50,480 nucleotides of DNA. Origin: CAKVLS01 sp045651685. GTDB taxonomy: Bacteria > Bacillota > Clostridia > Christensenellales > UBA1242. The stretch is taken from contig JAZRSV010000012.1 of the NCBI GenBank assembly GCA_045651685.1, positions 1-50,480 of the forward strand. Reading direction: 5' to 3'. Made by a program: the position numbers and the translations under genes. The notes beneath the pieces were generated by a model. It ran no database searches and was not told the DNA's origin. It was given only the letters and a program-made list of their open reading frames with translations. This document shows positions 32,812-41,022 of this stretch, piece after piece; within the stretch, counting starts at the first letter, position 1; each line of letters starts with the position of its first letter.

Positions 32812-32839
32812 TGTTGGCTTTGGGTGGGTTTGAAAATGC

Positions 32840-32869
32840 TTGACTATGTGTAATAATAAGTGTTAAAAT
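32840..32869 (+). promoter_or_regulatory. Promoter of the membrane protein gene at 32895
   Basis: TTGACT (32840-32845), an 18-base spacer and TAAAAT (32864-32869). Confidence 0.5.
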
Positions 32870-32894
32870 ATTTGTGTAAACAAAGGGGGAAATT

Positions 32895-33521
32895 ATGGGA
32901 TTAGCAAACAAAATTTTTAGTTTTTTGGTGTCACTTACATTTTTTATAGGCGCGATTGTTGTTGGATCACATATTTATGATGAAGTAAGTATGGGTTCAG
33001 AAATAAATCCTTTTACAGGTGATTACTATTCATATTATGCCGATTGGGTCGAAGGTCTTGTTATAATGTGCTTTATTATATTAGCCTTGGCTCTAGCTTT
33101 TACAATTGTTGTGTTTATATTATCATTCTTCAAAAAGATTAAAAACTCAGAGACTTTTACAGTCTTTAAGACTGCATGCTATGGTTCAATGTTTATAATG
33201 CTTATAATGTTTGTTATAAGCTCACTTTCAAGAGATTCTGATTTATATATGTTTTCAGGATTGTTTCAACTTTCTGGTATAGGTTTCTTGTTTATGATCT
33301 TAATGCTTTCTAAAGATTGCCAAGACGAAACAACACAACAAGCAGTTGCGCAAGCACCAGTCGTAGAACAAAAAGAGCAAAAAGTAGAGATGACAGATGC
33401 TGCACAAGTTTTGCAAAAAGAGATTGAAGAGTTAAAAGAACAAATCAAACTAAAAGCATTGCAAGACGAAATTGATAGTTTGAAAAAACAATTAACAAAA
33501 ACAAAAAAAACTGACAATTAG
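32895..33521 (+). CDS. Four-helix membrane protein with C-terminal coiled coil
   Basis: The 208-residue protein has about four membrane helices (near 8-25, 50-75, 92-110 and 120-138). A cytoplasmic tail follows with a Gln/Ala-rich linker and a coiled coil (about 172-203) of EIEELKEQIKLKALQDEI heptads. The coiled coil suggests oligomerisation or a cytoplasmic partner. I recognise no family. AAAGGGGG lies before the ATG. It is a single gene whose terminator overlaps the stop codon. Confidence 0.75.
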   Translation: MGLANKIFSFLVSLTFFIGAIVVGSHIYDEVSMGSEINPFTGDYYSYYADWVEGLVIMCFIILALALAFTIVVFILSFFKKIKNSETFTVFKTACYGSMFIMLIMFVISSLSRDSDLYMFSGLFQLSGIGFLFMILMLSKDCQDETTQQAVAQAPVVEQKEQKVEMTDAAQVLQKEIEELKEQIKLKALQDEIDSLKKQLTKTKKTDN

Positions 33522-33532
33522 TCAGTTTTTTT
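33507..33532 (+). terminator. Intrinsic terminator overlapping a stop codon
   Basis: AAAACTGAC (33507-33515) pairs with GTCAGTTTT (33521-33529), followed by T residues. Confidence 0.88.
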
Positions 33533-33551
33533 ATTTTGTTTTGTATAAAAT

Positions 33552-34370
33552 TTAGTGCTTTTTTGAAGTGTATTTGTTTAATAAATCTTTTATATTATCT
33601 AAACAATGTTTTCTTTTATCTTCAAACTTAACAATGTTTTTGAAGTGCCTAATATTAATAACAAGCTCTAGCAAAGTCATATCTCTTTCGTCTATATGTT
33701 TTCCATAGTGCAAGCGCATGCTAGAAAAAATCTCTTTATCAAAAAAATACATGTGAACAAACTCAACATCTGGAATATAATACTCCATATTGCCAAAATC
33801 TATTATGCCACTTAATGTGTTGTCAGCATTTATCATAATATTGCCAGCATTAAGATCTCCATGAGTGATGCAAAAGTCTCTTGATGTTATAAGTTTGTGA
33901 TAATCATTTTTTACATTAGCTAGCAAATTTATTATATTTTCGGGCAAATAGTCTTTTAATATACCTATACTTTTGTCATATTTGTTGAGATTAATGGCAA
34001 TTTCTTCGCCTTTATCGTAATCTGTAGGTATACTGTGCAATTCTTTCAAAAACAAGCCAAGGTGTTTGCCTATTTCTATTTTTTCGTCAGTATTAAGGCC
34101 GCTTATTTTTTGTTTAAGTTCTTTACCAAAAATGCCTTCTTCTACTATAGCTCCAAAAGGATATTTGGCACAAGGTGATATAAGTTCATAAATTTGAGGA
34201 TATTTAATAGTGGTAATTTTGCCATCTATTTTTTTTAGTTTTTCACACATTGATTTATATGTTGCAAAACTATCTTCTCTTTTGCCAACAATCATAACTT
34301 TGCTATCTGGCAAAAGGTATCCGTCTCCGGCAGATCCAGAACCTAATTTTTTTAATAAATTATAATCCAC
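33552..34370 (-). CDS. APH/choline kinase-like phosphotransferase
   Basis: The 272-residue protein has the kinase-fold motifs of the aminoglycoside phosphotransferase family. A nucleotide loop GSGSAGDGY lies near the N-terminus, the catalytic loop is ITHGDLNAGNIMIN (Brenner motif with Asp and Asn), and the metal Asp is in IIDFGN. Substrates in this family include aminoglycosides, choline, homoserine and sugars. No resistance-specific signature is visible, so a metabolic kinase is equally possible. The start is GTG at 34370, with AGGAGAT eight bases upstream. On the minus strand TATAAT occurs just upstream of the same AAAAATAT discriminator seen at 9757. Confidence 0.8.
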   Translation of the reverse strand: MDYNLLKKLGSGSAGDGYLLPDSKVMIVGKREDSFATYKSMCEKLKKIDGKITTIKYPQIYELISPCAKYPFGAIVEEGIFGKELKQKISGLNTDEKIEIGKHLGLFLKELHSIPTDYDKGEEIAINLNKYDKSIGILKDYLPENIINLLANVKNDYHKLITSRDFCITHGDLNAGNIMINADNTLSGIIDFGNMEYYIPDVEFVHMYFFDKEIFSSMRLHYGKHIDERDMTLLELVINIRHFKNIVKFEDKRKHCLDNIKDLLNKYTSKKH

Positions 34371-34460
34371 AATGCATCTCCTATATTTTTATTATAACAT
34401 TGGCAAAAAAATAAGCAAATCAAAACTTTATAGTCAAAATTGTATTTATAAAAAAATATG

Positions 34461-34489
34461 TTGAGATAATAACAAATCTTTGATATAAT
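34461..34489 (+). promoter_or_regulatory. Promoter of the HicB-like gene
   Basis: TTGAGA (34461-34466), a 17-base spacer and extended -10 TGA-TATAAT (hexamer 34484-34489). Confidence 0.7.
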
Positions 34490-34513
34490 GTTGTTGTTTT
34501 TATAGGAGATATT

Positions 34514-35035
34514 ATGAAAGACGAAACAAAACAAACAAAAAAACCAGCCAAACAACAAAAATTTGGTGATGTAATAGAAAATCACGAGCTTGTAAAAAGA
34601 ACTCTTATGGTAGCTGCATATCCAGCTATGGTAAAAGAAACTGTCAAAGATGGCAAAAAAGTGTATAGTGGCTTTTTGCCTGGTTTTGACTTTTGCGAAG
34701 TTGATGATATTTATGAAATTGGCGAATGTATGCAACAATTGCAAGATATGCTAGATGACGAAGTAGAGTCTCTTATTGTCTTTGGCAAACAACTACCAAA
34801 CCTTGGCGAAGACGAAGAACTTATGGAGCAATACCCAGGCTATGATATTAGATTTTTAGATATCAATGTGTATGCTTTGCCAGATGAAGAAGGTTGTGCC
34901 GGCAACTGTGCTTGCTGTTCACACGGTTGTGGACATGATTATGAAGAACATGACCACGAATGTGAAGATCCAGACTGTGATTGTCATGATCATGACGAAT
35001 GTGATGACGATTGCGATTGTCACGATCACGATTAA
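34514..35035 (+). CDS. HicB-like protein with Cys/His/Asp-rich metal-binding tail
   Basis: The 173-residue protein starts with a Lys-rich segment. A domain (about 28-122) with the HicB antitoxin-like pattern follows: YPAMV, a GKKVYSGFLPGFD strand pair, then an alpha helix DDIYEIGECMQQLQDML. No DNA-binding domain and no hicA gene are adjacent. The last 46 residues (128-173) contain 11 Cys, 8 His and many Asp/Glu, with CDCHDHD repeated twice, a composition suited to binding several metal ions. The function is unknown. AGGAG precedes the ATG. A predicted heavy-metal exporter is encoded 2 kb downstream on the other strand. Confidence 0.7.
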   Translation: MKDETKQTKKPAKQQKFGDVIENHELVKRTLMVAAYPAMVKETVKDGKKVYSGFLPGFDFCEVDDIYEIGECMQQLQDMLDDEVESLIVFGKQLPNLGEDEELMEQYPGYDIRFLDINVYALPDEEGCAGNCACCSHGCGHDYEEHDHECEDPDCDCHDHDECDDDCDCHDHD

Positions 35036-35057
35036 TAATAATTAAATCAAAAAATAA

Positions 35058-35087
35058 AACACCTAAATCAAATTAGGTGTTTTTTTG
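35058..35087. terminator. Bidirectional terminator
   Basis: AACACCTAA (35058-35066) pairs with TTAGGTGTT (35073-35081), followed by T residues, between convergent genes. Confidence 0.9.
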
Positions 35088-35090
35088 TTG

Positions 35091-36776
35091 CTATTTATTA
35101 AATGCTTTTAACTTTGGCATATTGTTGCCATCAAATTCCCAAATGTTGCTATCCCATACAGTTTGCAAGTTGGTATAGATATCTGCAAGACTTGCAATGG
35201 TAGAGTGGTTGATGGTAATTGCATATTCTTCTGCATCCGAAACGGCAGACAATGTTGTTGTATCTGATTGATAACAGTTGGTGATAGGTGAAATGCTCCT
35301 GTTTGAATTGTTTATTCCGGCAGCAGTAGCAGTGTTAAGATAATCTGGTTTTATAGATGCATAAAGGTTTCCGTTGACATAACAATTGCTAACGGTTGTT
35401 ACGTCTCTAATTGAATCAACAATTCCTGACACGCTAGCGCCCAAACCATCTCTCATCTTATTAGTGGCAGATAAATCTCCGTCAAAATAACAGTTTGTGA
35501 TAACGGCGTTGGATCCAAAACGAGTTATGCCACCAAGGCTTATTCCATTTTGAAAGTCACAAACGGCAACGATGTCGCATAGAGAATAACTATTTGATAT
35601 TGTAGATTCTTGTATTCTTTCTGAAATGCCTCCAGCGCAAATGCCTTTTGTGTTGTTTAGGGTGATTGTTCCAGAAGTAAAACATTGATCTATTAGGGAG
35701 TTGTTTGTTGCTTCTTCAACCAAACCTCCTACATAAACTGCTACTTCTTCTGACCCTTGTTTTGTTGTTATTGTGTTTATAGCAGAGCATTGGGTTATTG
35801 TGCAAGTTGTAGATTGCTGAACAAGTCCTCCAATAAAAGTGATTGTTATATAAGACCAATAATCAAAGTTGGTAGTAGTGTTTGCAGTTATTGCACCTGT
35901 GGTATGACAGTTGGTTATTGTTGTGTTGTTGGCGATAGAGGTTAGGCCGCCGATGTATAGATTGCAAGTAGCTTCAACAATATTTATATCAAAATCGTCA
36001 AGGGTTAGGTTTTTGATTGTGTTATTGGCTGTTGCTACAAAGAAACCAATATTTTCGGCCTGGGTTGTGATTTTATAATTAGATATTTTATAATCATTGC
36101 CATCAAAGTCACCAGTATATGGTCTTTCTCTGCTTCCGATAGGTGTCCACTCGGCACCGTTCAAGTCAATATCGTTAAACAAAACAGCATCTGTATCAAG
36201 ATTGGTTCTTAAAAAATCTAATCTTTCTGCGTTGTGTACAATAAGTTTGCCTTCTGGTGTGTATTTGTCCCATTTGGCATAAAGTGTTATATCGCCAGTT
36301 GTTCCTGCCGAAACAAGTGTATCGTGCAATGAAGCGCCATTGTCCCAATCGTTGCTGTCATACCAACCGTAAAAGTAGTAGCCATTTTTTGTTGGAACAT
36401 TTAGTTGAAAAGAATCTTCAATTGTATATGTTGTACGAGTTCCTTCAGGAAGAACACCACCATCTGAAACATATGTTATAGTGTATTGTATAGGTGTCCA
36501 TTTGGCGGTTAAAGTAATGTCAGACATAACTATATCTGTGTCAAAATTCCATTCTTTGTCGCCAATAAACCAACCATCAAAAATATAACCTTCTCTTGTA
36601 GGCGCCTCTGGTTCGTAAAGCTTTGCGCCTTCATCAGTAATTGTTATGCTTGGATAGCTGCCTTGTCCGTAACCTGCAAAGTTGACTGTAAAATTTTTAT
36701 CTTTACCACAGCCAATTATCATAACAGCAGGCAAAATTAAACTTCCTACAAGTAAAGCTTTTAATCCCTTTTTCAT
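35091..36776 (-). CDS. Lipoprotein with InlB-type repeats and a GLUG/beta-helix-like domain
   Basis: The 561-residue protein has a lipoprotein signal peptide with lipobox IIGC near residue 23. Two InlB B-repeat (Flg_new) units follow, each recognised by a GYxFDGWF or GYYFYGWY core and ending in TLTAKW or TLYAKW. A long region of short repeats comes next (FDGNDYKISNYKI, then GGLTSIANNTTITNC and similar), typical of GLUG or parallel beta-helix proteins. It is anchored outside the membrane and may bind carbohydrate or other cells. The start at 36776 is chosen because the signal peptide and AGGAG fit it; an upstream frame would add 14 residues. Confidence 0.85.
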   Translation of the reverse strand: MKKGLKALLVGSLILPAVMIIGCGKDKNFTVNFAGYGQGSYPSITITDEGAKLYEPEAPTREGYIFDGWFIGDKEWNFDTDIVMSDITLTAKWTPIQYTITYVSDGGVLPEGTRTTYTIEDSFQLNVPTKNGYYFYGWYDSNDWDNGASLHDTLVSAGTTGDITLYAKWDKYTPEGKLIVHNAERLDFLRTNLDTDAVLFNDIDLNGAEWTPIGSRERPYTGDFDGNDYKISNYKITTQAENIGFFVATANNTIKNLTLDDFDINIVEATCNLYIGGLTSIANNTTITNCHTTGAITANTTTNFDYWSYITITFIGGLVQQSTTCTITQCSAINTITTKQGSEEVAVYVGGLVEEATNNSLIDQCFTSGTITLNNTKGICAGGISERIQESTISNSYSLCDIVAVCDFQNGISLGGITRFGSNAVITNCYFDGDLSATNKMRDGLGASVSGIVDSIRDVTTVSNCYVNGNLYASIKPDYLNTATAAGINNSNRSISPITNCYQSDTTTLSAVSDAEEYAITINHSTIASLADIYTNLQTVWDSNIWEFDGNNMPKLKAFNK

Positions 36777-36797
36777 AAAAAATTTTCTCCTAAATAT

Positions 36798-36825
36798 ACT
36801 ATACAATATTTTGTGCAATTATCAA
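36798..36825 (-). promoter_or_regulatory. Promoter of the InlB-repeat lipoprotein gene
   Basis: On the minus strand TTGATA (36825-36820), a 16-base spacer and TATAGT (36803-36798). Confidence 0.55.
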
Positions 36826-36852
36826 ATTAAATAAAGGACATTTGATTATAAA

Positions 36853-36885
36853 TAAAAAAAGTGAAAAAGAACTTTCTTTTTCACT
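36853..36885 (-). terminator. Terminator of the ArsP_2-like gene
   Basis: AGTGAAAAAG (36860-36869) pairs with CTTTTTCACT (36876-36885). On the minus strand a T-run follows (36859-36853). Confidence 0.8.
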
Positions 36886-37756
36886 AAAAACCTGCGATTA
36901 GGCAAGTTGTATAACCAACAACCAGACTTGTTGCCACCAAAATAGAGACTATAATAAAGTTGTGTTTGATATTTTTGTTTTGTCTAAACAATATAAATAT
37001 ACCTAGGCCCGCATTAGCGATAAGGCCAGCTACGCAAGTGCCAAAGGCAATGCCGTTAGTTATGTATAAGTTGGATATAATAACCGAAGAAGCACAGTTT
37101 GGTATAAGACCAATAACTGTAGCCATAAGTGGAGCAAAGTACTTACTACTTTGCAAAAAGTTGTTAATGCTATCTTCACCAATATAGTGTACTAACAATG
37201 CAAATGCAAAAGTTATCACAAATACATAAGCAAATATTTTTAACGAATGTATAAGTGGGTGTAATAGATATTTTTTCCAACCGTTAGTTTTGTTTTCGAT
37301 ACTATGATCACAACAACCAATATGTTCTGATTCTTCATGATCATCTAGTGGTTGATTAGCTACTATTTGTTGTTTTGATTTTTTATAAATAAGATCAACA
37401 GTATAACCTATCAATATACCTACTGCAAGTTTGATTGCGAGTAGTGGTAGTATTGATAATATTTTGTTTGGGTTAGAAAGTATAATAGGTATTGCCTCAT
37501 CGCTAGTTGCAATAAATACGGCAATAAGGGTTCCCATTGTTAATCGTTTTTTAGAATATAAGTCTGTTGCCACTACACTAAAACCACATTGAGGGATTAA
37601 TCCAAACAAAGAGCCAAACACTGGCGACCATTTTTTTGTCTTTTGTAGTTTTTGTGCAAGGGCAGTTTCGACTAATTCTATGATTATATAACACGCAAAG
37701 ATTACGGCCAAAATTATGCCACTTTCTTTTAATGCGTGCAAGAATACATGCCACAT
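36884..37756 (-). CDS. Putative heavy-metal exporter, ArsP_2-like
   Basis: The 290-residue protein has eight to ten membrane helices in two homologous halves. Each half contains a GLIPQCG/GLIPNCA motif followed by SVVATDLY or SVIISNLY, the signature of the ArsP_2 family (putative 10-TM heavy-metal exporters). The loop between halves (about 138-162) is acidic and has EHIGCCDHS, a likely metal-binding site. It would export a metal ion or metalloid across the membrane; the substrate is unknown. AAAGGA precedes the ATG. It is a single gene with a palindrome 40 bases upstream. Confidence 0.78.
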   Translation of the reverse strand: MWHVFLHALKESGIILAVIFACYIIIELVETALAQKLQKTKKWSPVFGSLFGLIPQCGFSVVATDLYSKKRLTMGTLIAVFIATSDEAIPIILSNPNKILSILPLLAIKLAVGILIGYTVDLIYKKSKQQIVANQPLDDHEESEHIGCCDHSIENKTNGWKKYLLHPLIHSLKIFAYVFVITFAFALLVHYIGEDSINNFLQSSKYFAPLMATVIGLIPNCASSVIISNLYITNGIAFGTCVAGLIANAGLGIFILFRQNKNIKHNFIIVSILVATSLVVGYTTCLIAGF

Positions 37757-37796
37757 AGTTTTTTCCTTTTATTTGACGATTATATAATAATAGATT

Positions 37797-37811
37797 TTGA
37801 CCAAAAGTCAA
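37797..37811. promoter_or_regulatory. Palindrome upstream of the ArsP_2-like gene
   Basis: TTGAC (37797-37801) and GTCAA (37807-37811) flank CAAAA. It lies in the region shared by the divergent ArsP_2-like and recD2 genes and could be a repressor site. Confidence 0.3.
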
Positions 37812-37917
37812 GCAAATTTTTGTCGAAAAATTAGTTTAACTTTTTTGTTTTAATTTGTTTAATTTTGTGCTACAATTATTGCAGAAATATATTATTAAAA
37901 ATTTTTAAGTAAGACAC

Positions 37918-40152
37918 ATGAAGATAAGCGGCGTAGTAGAAGACATAATTTATCATAATATAGCAAATGGGTATACCGTCTTAAATATAGACAAAGACGG
38001 TATTTTAGTTGCGTGCGTTGGCAAGACTGCCAATCTTAACGAAGGCGAATATGTCGAACTATCTGGCGAATATGTAAAAAATGGCAAATATGGCGAACAA
38101 TTTGCTTTTTCTGAGGTGAAAATAAGCGCCCCTAACAGTTTAGAAGGTATCAAAAGATATCTTGCTAGCGGCCTTATAAAGGGTATAGGCCCTGTGACTG
38201 CAGAGGCGATTGTTAATAAGTTTAAGCATGATACATTGAGTATTATTGAGCTAAACCCACAACGCTTAAGTGAAGTAAAGGGTGTTAGTATTACAAAAGC
38301 TATCAACATAGGTGAGAGCTATAATCAAATAAAAAATATGCAACGCGCAGTTATGTTTTTGCAAGATTATAATATCTCTACCAATATGGCTGTAAAGATA
38401 TACAACACATATTTAGACAAAACTGTAGATATTGTTTCGAACAACCCATACAAACTTATAGAAGATGTCGAAGGTATTGGCTTTTTGACAGCTGATAAGA
38501 TTGCTTCTAATATGGGCATTGCGTCAAATAGCGAGTTTAGAGTAAGAGCTGCAATACTACATATTCTAAAAGATTCTTGCGAAAAGAGCGGCAACACATA
38601 TTTGCCTAGACAAGAATGTTTTGACAATGTAAACAAGCTGCTTAATATAAAAGACAATTTTGATGTGCTGTTTGATGCTGCTTTGCAAACATTGGTATTA
38701 GACAGTGTGGTAAAATGTTTTGACCACAAAGAGTATATGCCAGTTATCATGTTGTCAAAGTACTATCATATGGAGCAAAGTATCGCAAAAAAAATATCTA
38801 TGCTCAATCTTGCTCAAGACGAAGAAACAATAAATGTTGATCAAGAAATAGCAGAGTACGAAAGAGTTAATAATATTAGTCTTCACCCAGATCAAAAAGA
38901 TGCCATTGAGGCGGCGGTAAACAAAAAAGTTTGCGTTATAACAGGCGGTCCTGGTACAGGTAAGACAACTATCGTAAAATGTATTTTGAAGATTTTAGGC
39001 CAATTTAACAGCCGCATATACTTGCTTGCGCCTACAGGTAGAGCTGCAAAGCGCCTTTCACAATCTTGTGACAAACAAGCAAGCACTATACATAGAGCGC
39101 TAGAAGTAAACTTCAAAGACGATGACAAAAACTTTTTTAATTATAACGAACGCAACAAATTACCAGCAGATGTTGTTATAGTAGATGAGGTGTCAATGGT
39201 TGATGTGCCATTGATGTCATATTTGCTAAAAGCCTTGTCTAACAGTTGCAAATTGATTTTGGTAGGAGACAAAGACCAGTTGCCAAGTGTAGGTCCTGGC
39301 AATGTGCTACATGACATACTAAAAAGTGGTGTTGTACCAACTGTTATGCTAACTCAAATATATAGGCAAGACGAAAGCAGTCTTATAGTTAGCAACGCCC
39401 ATCTTATCAATCAAGGCAAAATGCCAGTTATTAATAATCGTAGCAAAGACTTTTTTTACGAAGAAAGACATGATGGTATGGATATATTAAGTACCGTTGT
39501 CGATCTTGTCACAGATAGACTGCCAAAGTTTACTGGACTTGATCCAATTAATATACAAGTTCTTGCCCCTATGAAGTCGGGTATGACTGGTGTTAATAGA
39601 CTTAACAAAGAATTGCAAGAACGCATCAATCCACCAAGCTTGCGCAAAAACGAGCTTAATTTGGAGTTTACAACCTTTAGAGAAGGCGATAAGGTTATGC
39701 AAACATGCAACAACTATGATCGCGAATGGGTAAAAGAAGTAGACGGTATATATGAAGAGAGCAAGGGTGTCTTTAATGGCGATATGGGATTTATCACTCG
39801 TATAGATTTTCAAACAGGCGAGATGACAATTTTGTTTGACGATGACCGTAGAGCTGTTTATCCTCGTAGTGAGGCGTCAGAGCTGCAAATATGCTACGCT
39901 ACAACCATACACAAAAGTCAAGGTAGCGAGTTTGATGTTATTGTTATGCCTTTGATGTCGGGTTCTAGCCAAATAATAACTCGAAACCTACTATACACAG
40001 CAGTCACTCGTGCAAAAAGTGTTGTTGTGCTTGTTGGTGAGCGCAAAAATATAAGTCGCATGATATACAACAATTATATCTCTAATAGATACAGTATGCT
40101 TTGTGACTTTTTGATAAAAAACAAAAAAACAGCAGATATTCTTTATAAATAA
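37918..40152 (+). CDS. recD2: RecD2-type ATP-dependent DNA helicase
   Basis: This 744-residue SF1B 5'-3' helicase works without RecBC in DNA repair. It has an N-terminal OB-like region (SGVVEDIIYHNIANGYTVL), helix-hairpin-helix repeats (about 75-200), Walker A GGPGTGKTT (343-351), Walker B VIVDEVSMVD and the C-terminal UvrD-type motif CYATTIHKSQGSEF. Length is normal. An extended -10 (TGC-TACAAT, 37868-37876) gives a leader of about 35 bases, but there is no clear Shine-Dalgarno sequence before ATG 37918. comFC begins one base after the stop codon. Confidence 0.95.
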   Translation: MKISGVVEDIIYHNIANGYTVLNIDKDGILVACVGKTANLNEGEYVELSGEYVKNGKYGEQFAFSEVKISAPNSLEGIKRYLASGLIKGIGPVTAEAIVNKFKHDTLSIIELNPQRLSEVKGVSITKAINIGESYNQIKNMQRAVMFLQDYNISTNMAVKIYNTYLDKTVDIVSNNPYKLIEDVEGIGFLTADKIASNMGIASNSEFRVRAAILHILKDSCEKSGNTYLPRQECFDNVNKLLNIKDNFDVLFDAALQTLVLDSVVKCFDHKEYMPVIMLSKYYHMEQSIAKKISMLNLAQDEETINVDQEIAEYERVNNISLHPDQKDAIEAAVNKKVCVITGGPGTGKTTIVKCILKILGQFNSRIYLLAPTGRAAKRLSQSCDKQASTIHRALEVNFKDDDKNFFNYNERNKLPADVVIVDEVSMVDVPLMSYLLKALSNSCKLILVGDKDQLPSVGPGNVLHDILKSGVVPTVMLTQIYRQDESSLIVSNAHLINQGKMPVINNRSKDFFYEERHDGMDILSTVVDLVTDRLPKFTGLDPINIQVLAPMKSGMTGVNRLNKELQERINPPSLRKNELNLEFTTFREGDKVMQTCNNYDREWVKEVDGIYEESKGVFNGDMGFITRIDFQTGEMTILFDDDRRAVYPRSEASELQICYATTIHKSQGSEFDVIVMPLMSGSSQIITRNLLYTAVTRAKSVVVLVGERKNISRMIYNNYISNRYSMLCDFLIKNKKTADILYK

Positions 40153-40153
40153 T

Positions 40154-40910
40154 ATGAAAAAATTTTTTACAACTATTTACAACATAATATCTCCAAAAAA
40201 TATAAAATGTATCATTTGTGACAATGAGCTTGATAGAGACATTGACGGGTGTGTTTGTGATAAGTGCTTGCAAGCCTTACCTGTCATCTCAAAAGCTTGC
40301 AACAGGTGTGGTGCAGAGATATATAGCTCTGCCAAATATTGTATACATTGCAAGGACGAACAAAGACATTTTGACAAAGCAATTGCACCATTTACTTATC
40401 AAAATCAAATATCTAATTTGGTATACAGATTAAAATATGGTGACGAGACTTACCTTGCAGAATATTTGGCGCACTTTATGATACAAAAATTATCGCAAGA
40501 AAAACTTGACTTTGATATTGTTGTGCCTGTCCCATTAAGCAAACAGAGACAAAAATTGCGCACATACAATCAAGCAGAACTTATTGCAAAATATATAGCA
40601 GAGTATTTTGACAAACCACTAAACAACTCTGCGTTAATTAGAAAGGTAGATACAAAAAACTCAAACACATCTATCTCGAACAGAAAGACAACAAAACTTA
40701 AAAGGTGCCTTTGAAATAACTAGCAAAAGCGAAGTAAAAGACAAGGTTGTTTTGTTGGTTGATGATATTTTTACAACCGGTAGTACTGCTGACGAGATAT
40801 CAAAAATACTTAAAAATGCAAAAGCAAAAACAGTGTATGTAATAACTTTTGCACATGCGATTAACCAAAAAGAAGTTGGTTTTGCATCAAATAACAAAAA
40901 AAATAGCTAA
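40154..40910 (+). pseudogene. comFC: comFC, interrupted by a one-base frameshift
   Basis: ComFC is a phosphoribosyltransferase-fold protein needed for DNA uptake and recombination. The first 166 codons encode the zinc finger (CIICDNE, CDKC, CNRCG and CIHCKD) and the first half of the phosphoribosyltransferase domain. At an A6 run (40654-40659) the frame is lost and stops at 40712. In the +1 frame from the same point the family sequence continues as KTQTHLSRTERQQNLKGAF, followed by the PRPP loop VLLVDDIFTTGST, to a stop at 40908. Removing one A restores a normal protein of about 250 residues. It is either a true mutation, a homopolymer sequencing error, or a slippage site. It has no Shine-Dalgarno sequence and relies on coupling with recD2. 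Confidence 0.9.
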
Positions 40911-40967
40911 AAATAGCAAAAATTTGGCTAAAAAACATACAAAAAGCAAATACAAAAAATAAATGTT

Positions 40968-40996
40968 TTGCAAAAAATATACTTTTGTAGTAGAAT
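40968..40996 (+). promoter_or_regulatory. Promoter of secA
   Basis: TTGCAA (40968-40973), a 17-base spacer and TAGAAT (40991-40996), with AGGAG at 41010-41014 before the start codon. Confidence 0.6.
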
Positions 40997-41022
40997 ACAT
41001 TTGTATTATAGGAGAAAAATTG

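Noticed and set aside
34352..34744. A 130-codon minus-strand open frame between the APH-like and HicB-like genes
   Set aside because: It overlaps the start of both divergent genes and both of their promoters, and the translation is Phe/Tyr/Cys-rich without family resemblance.
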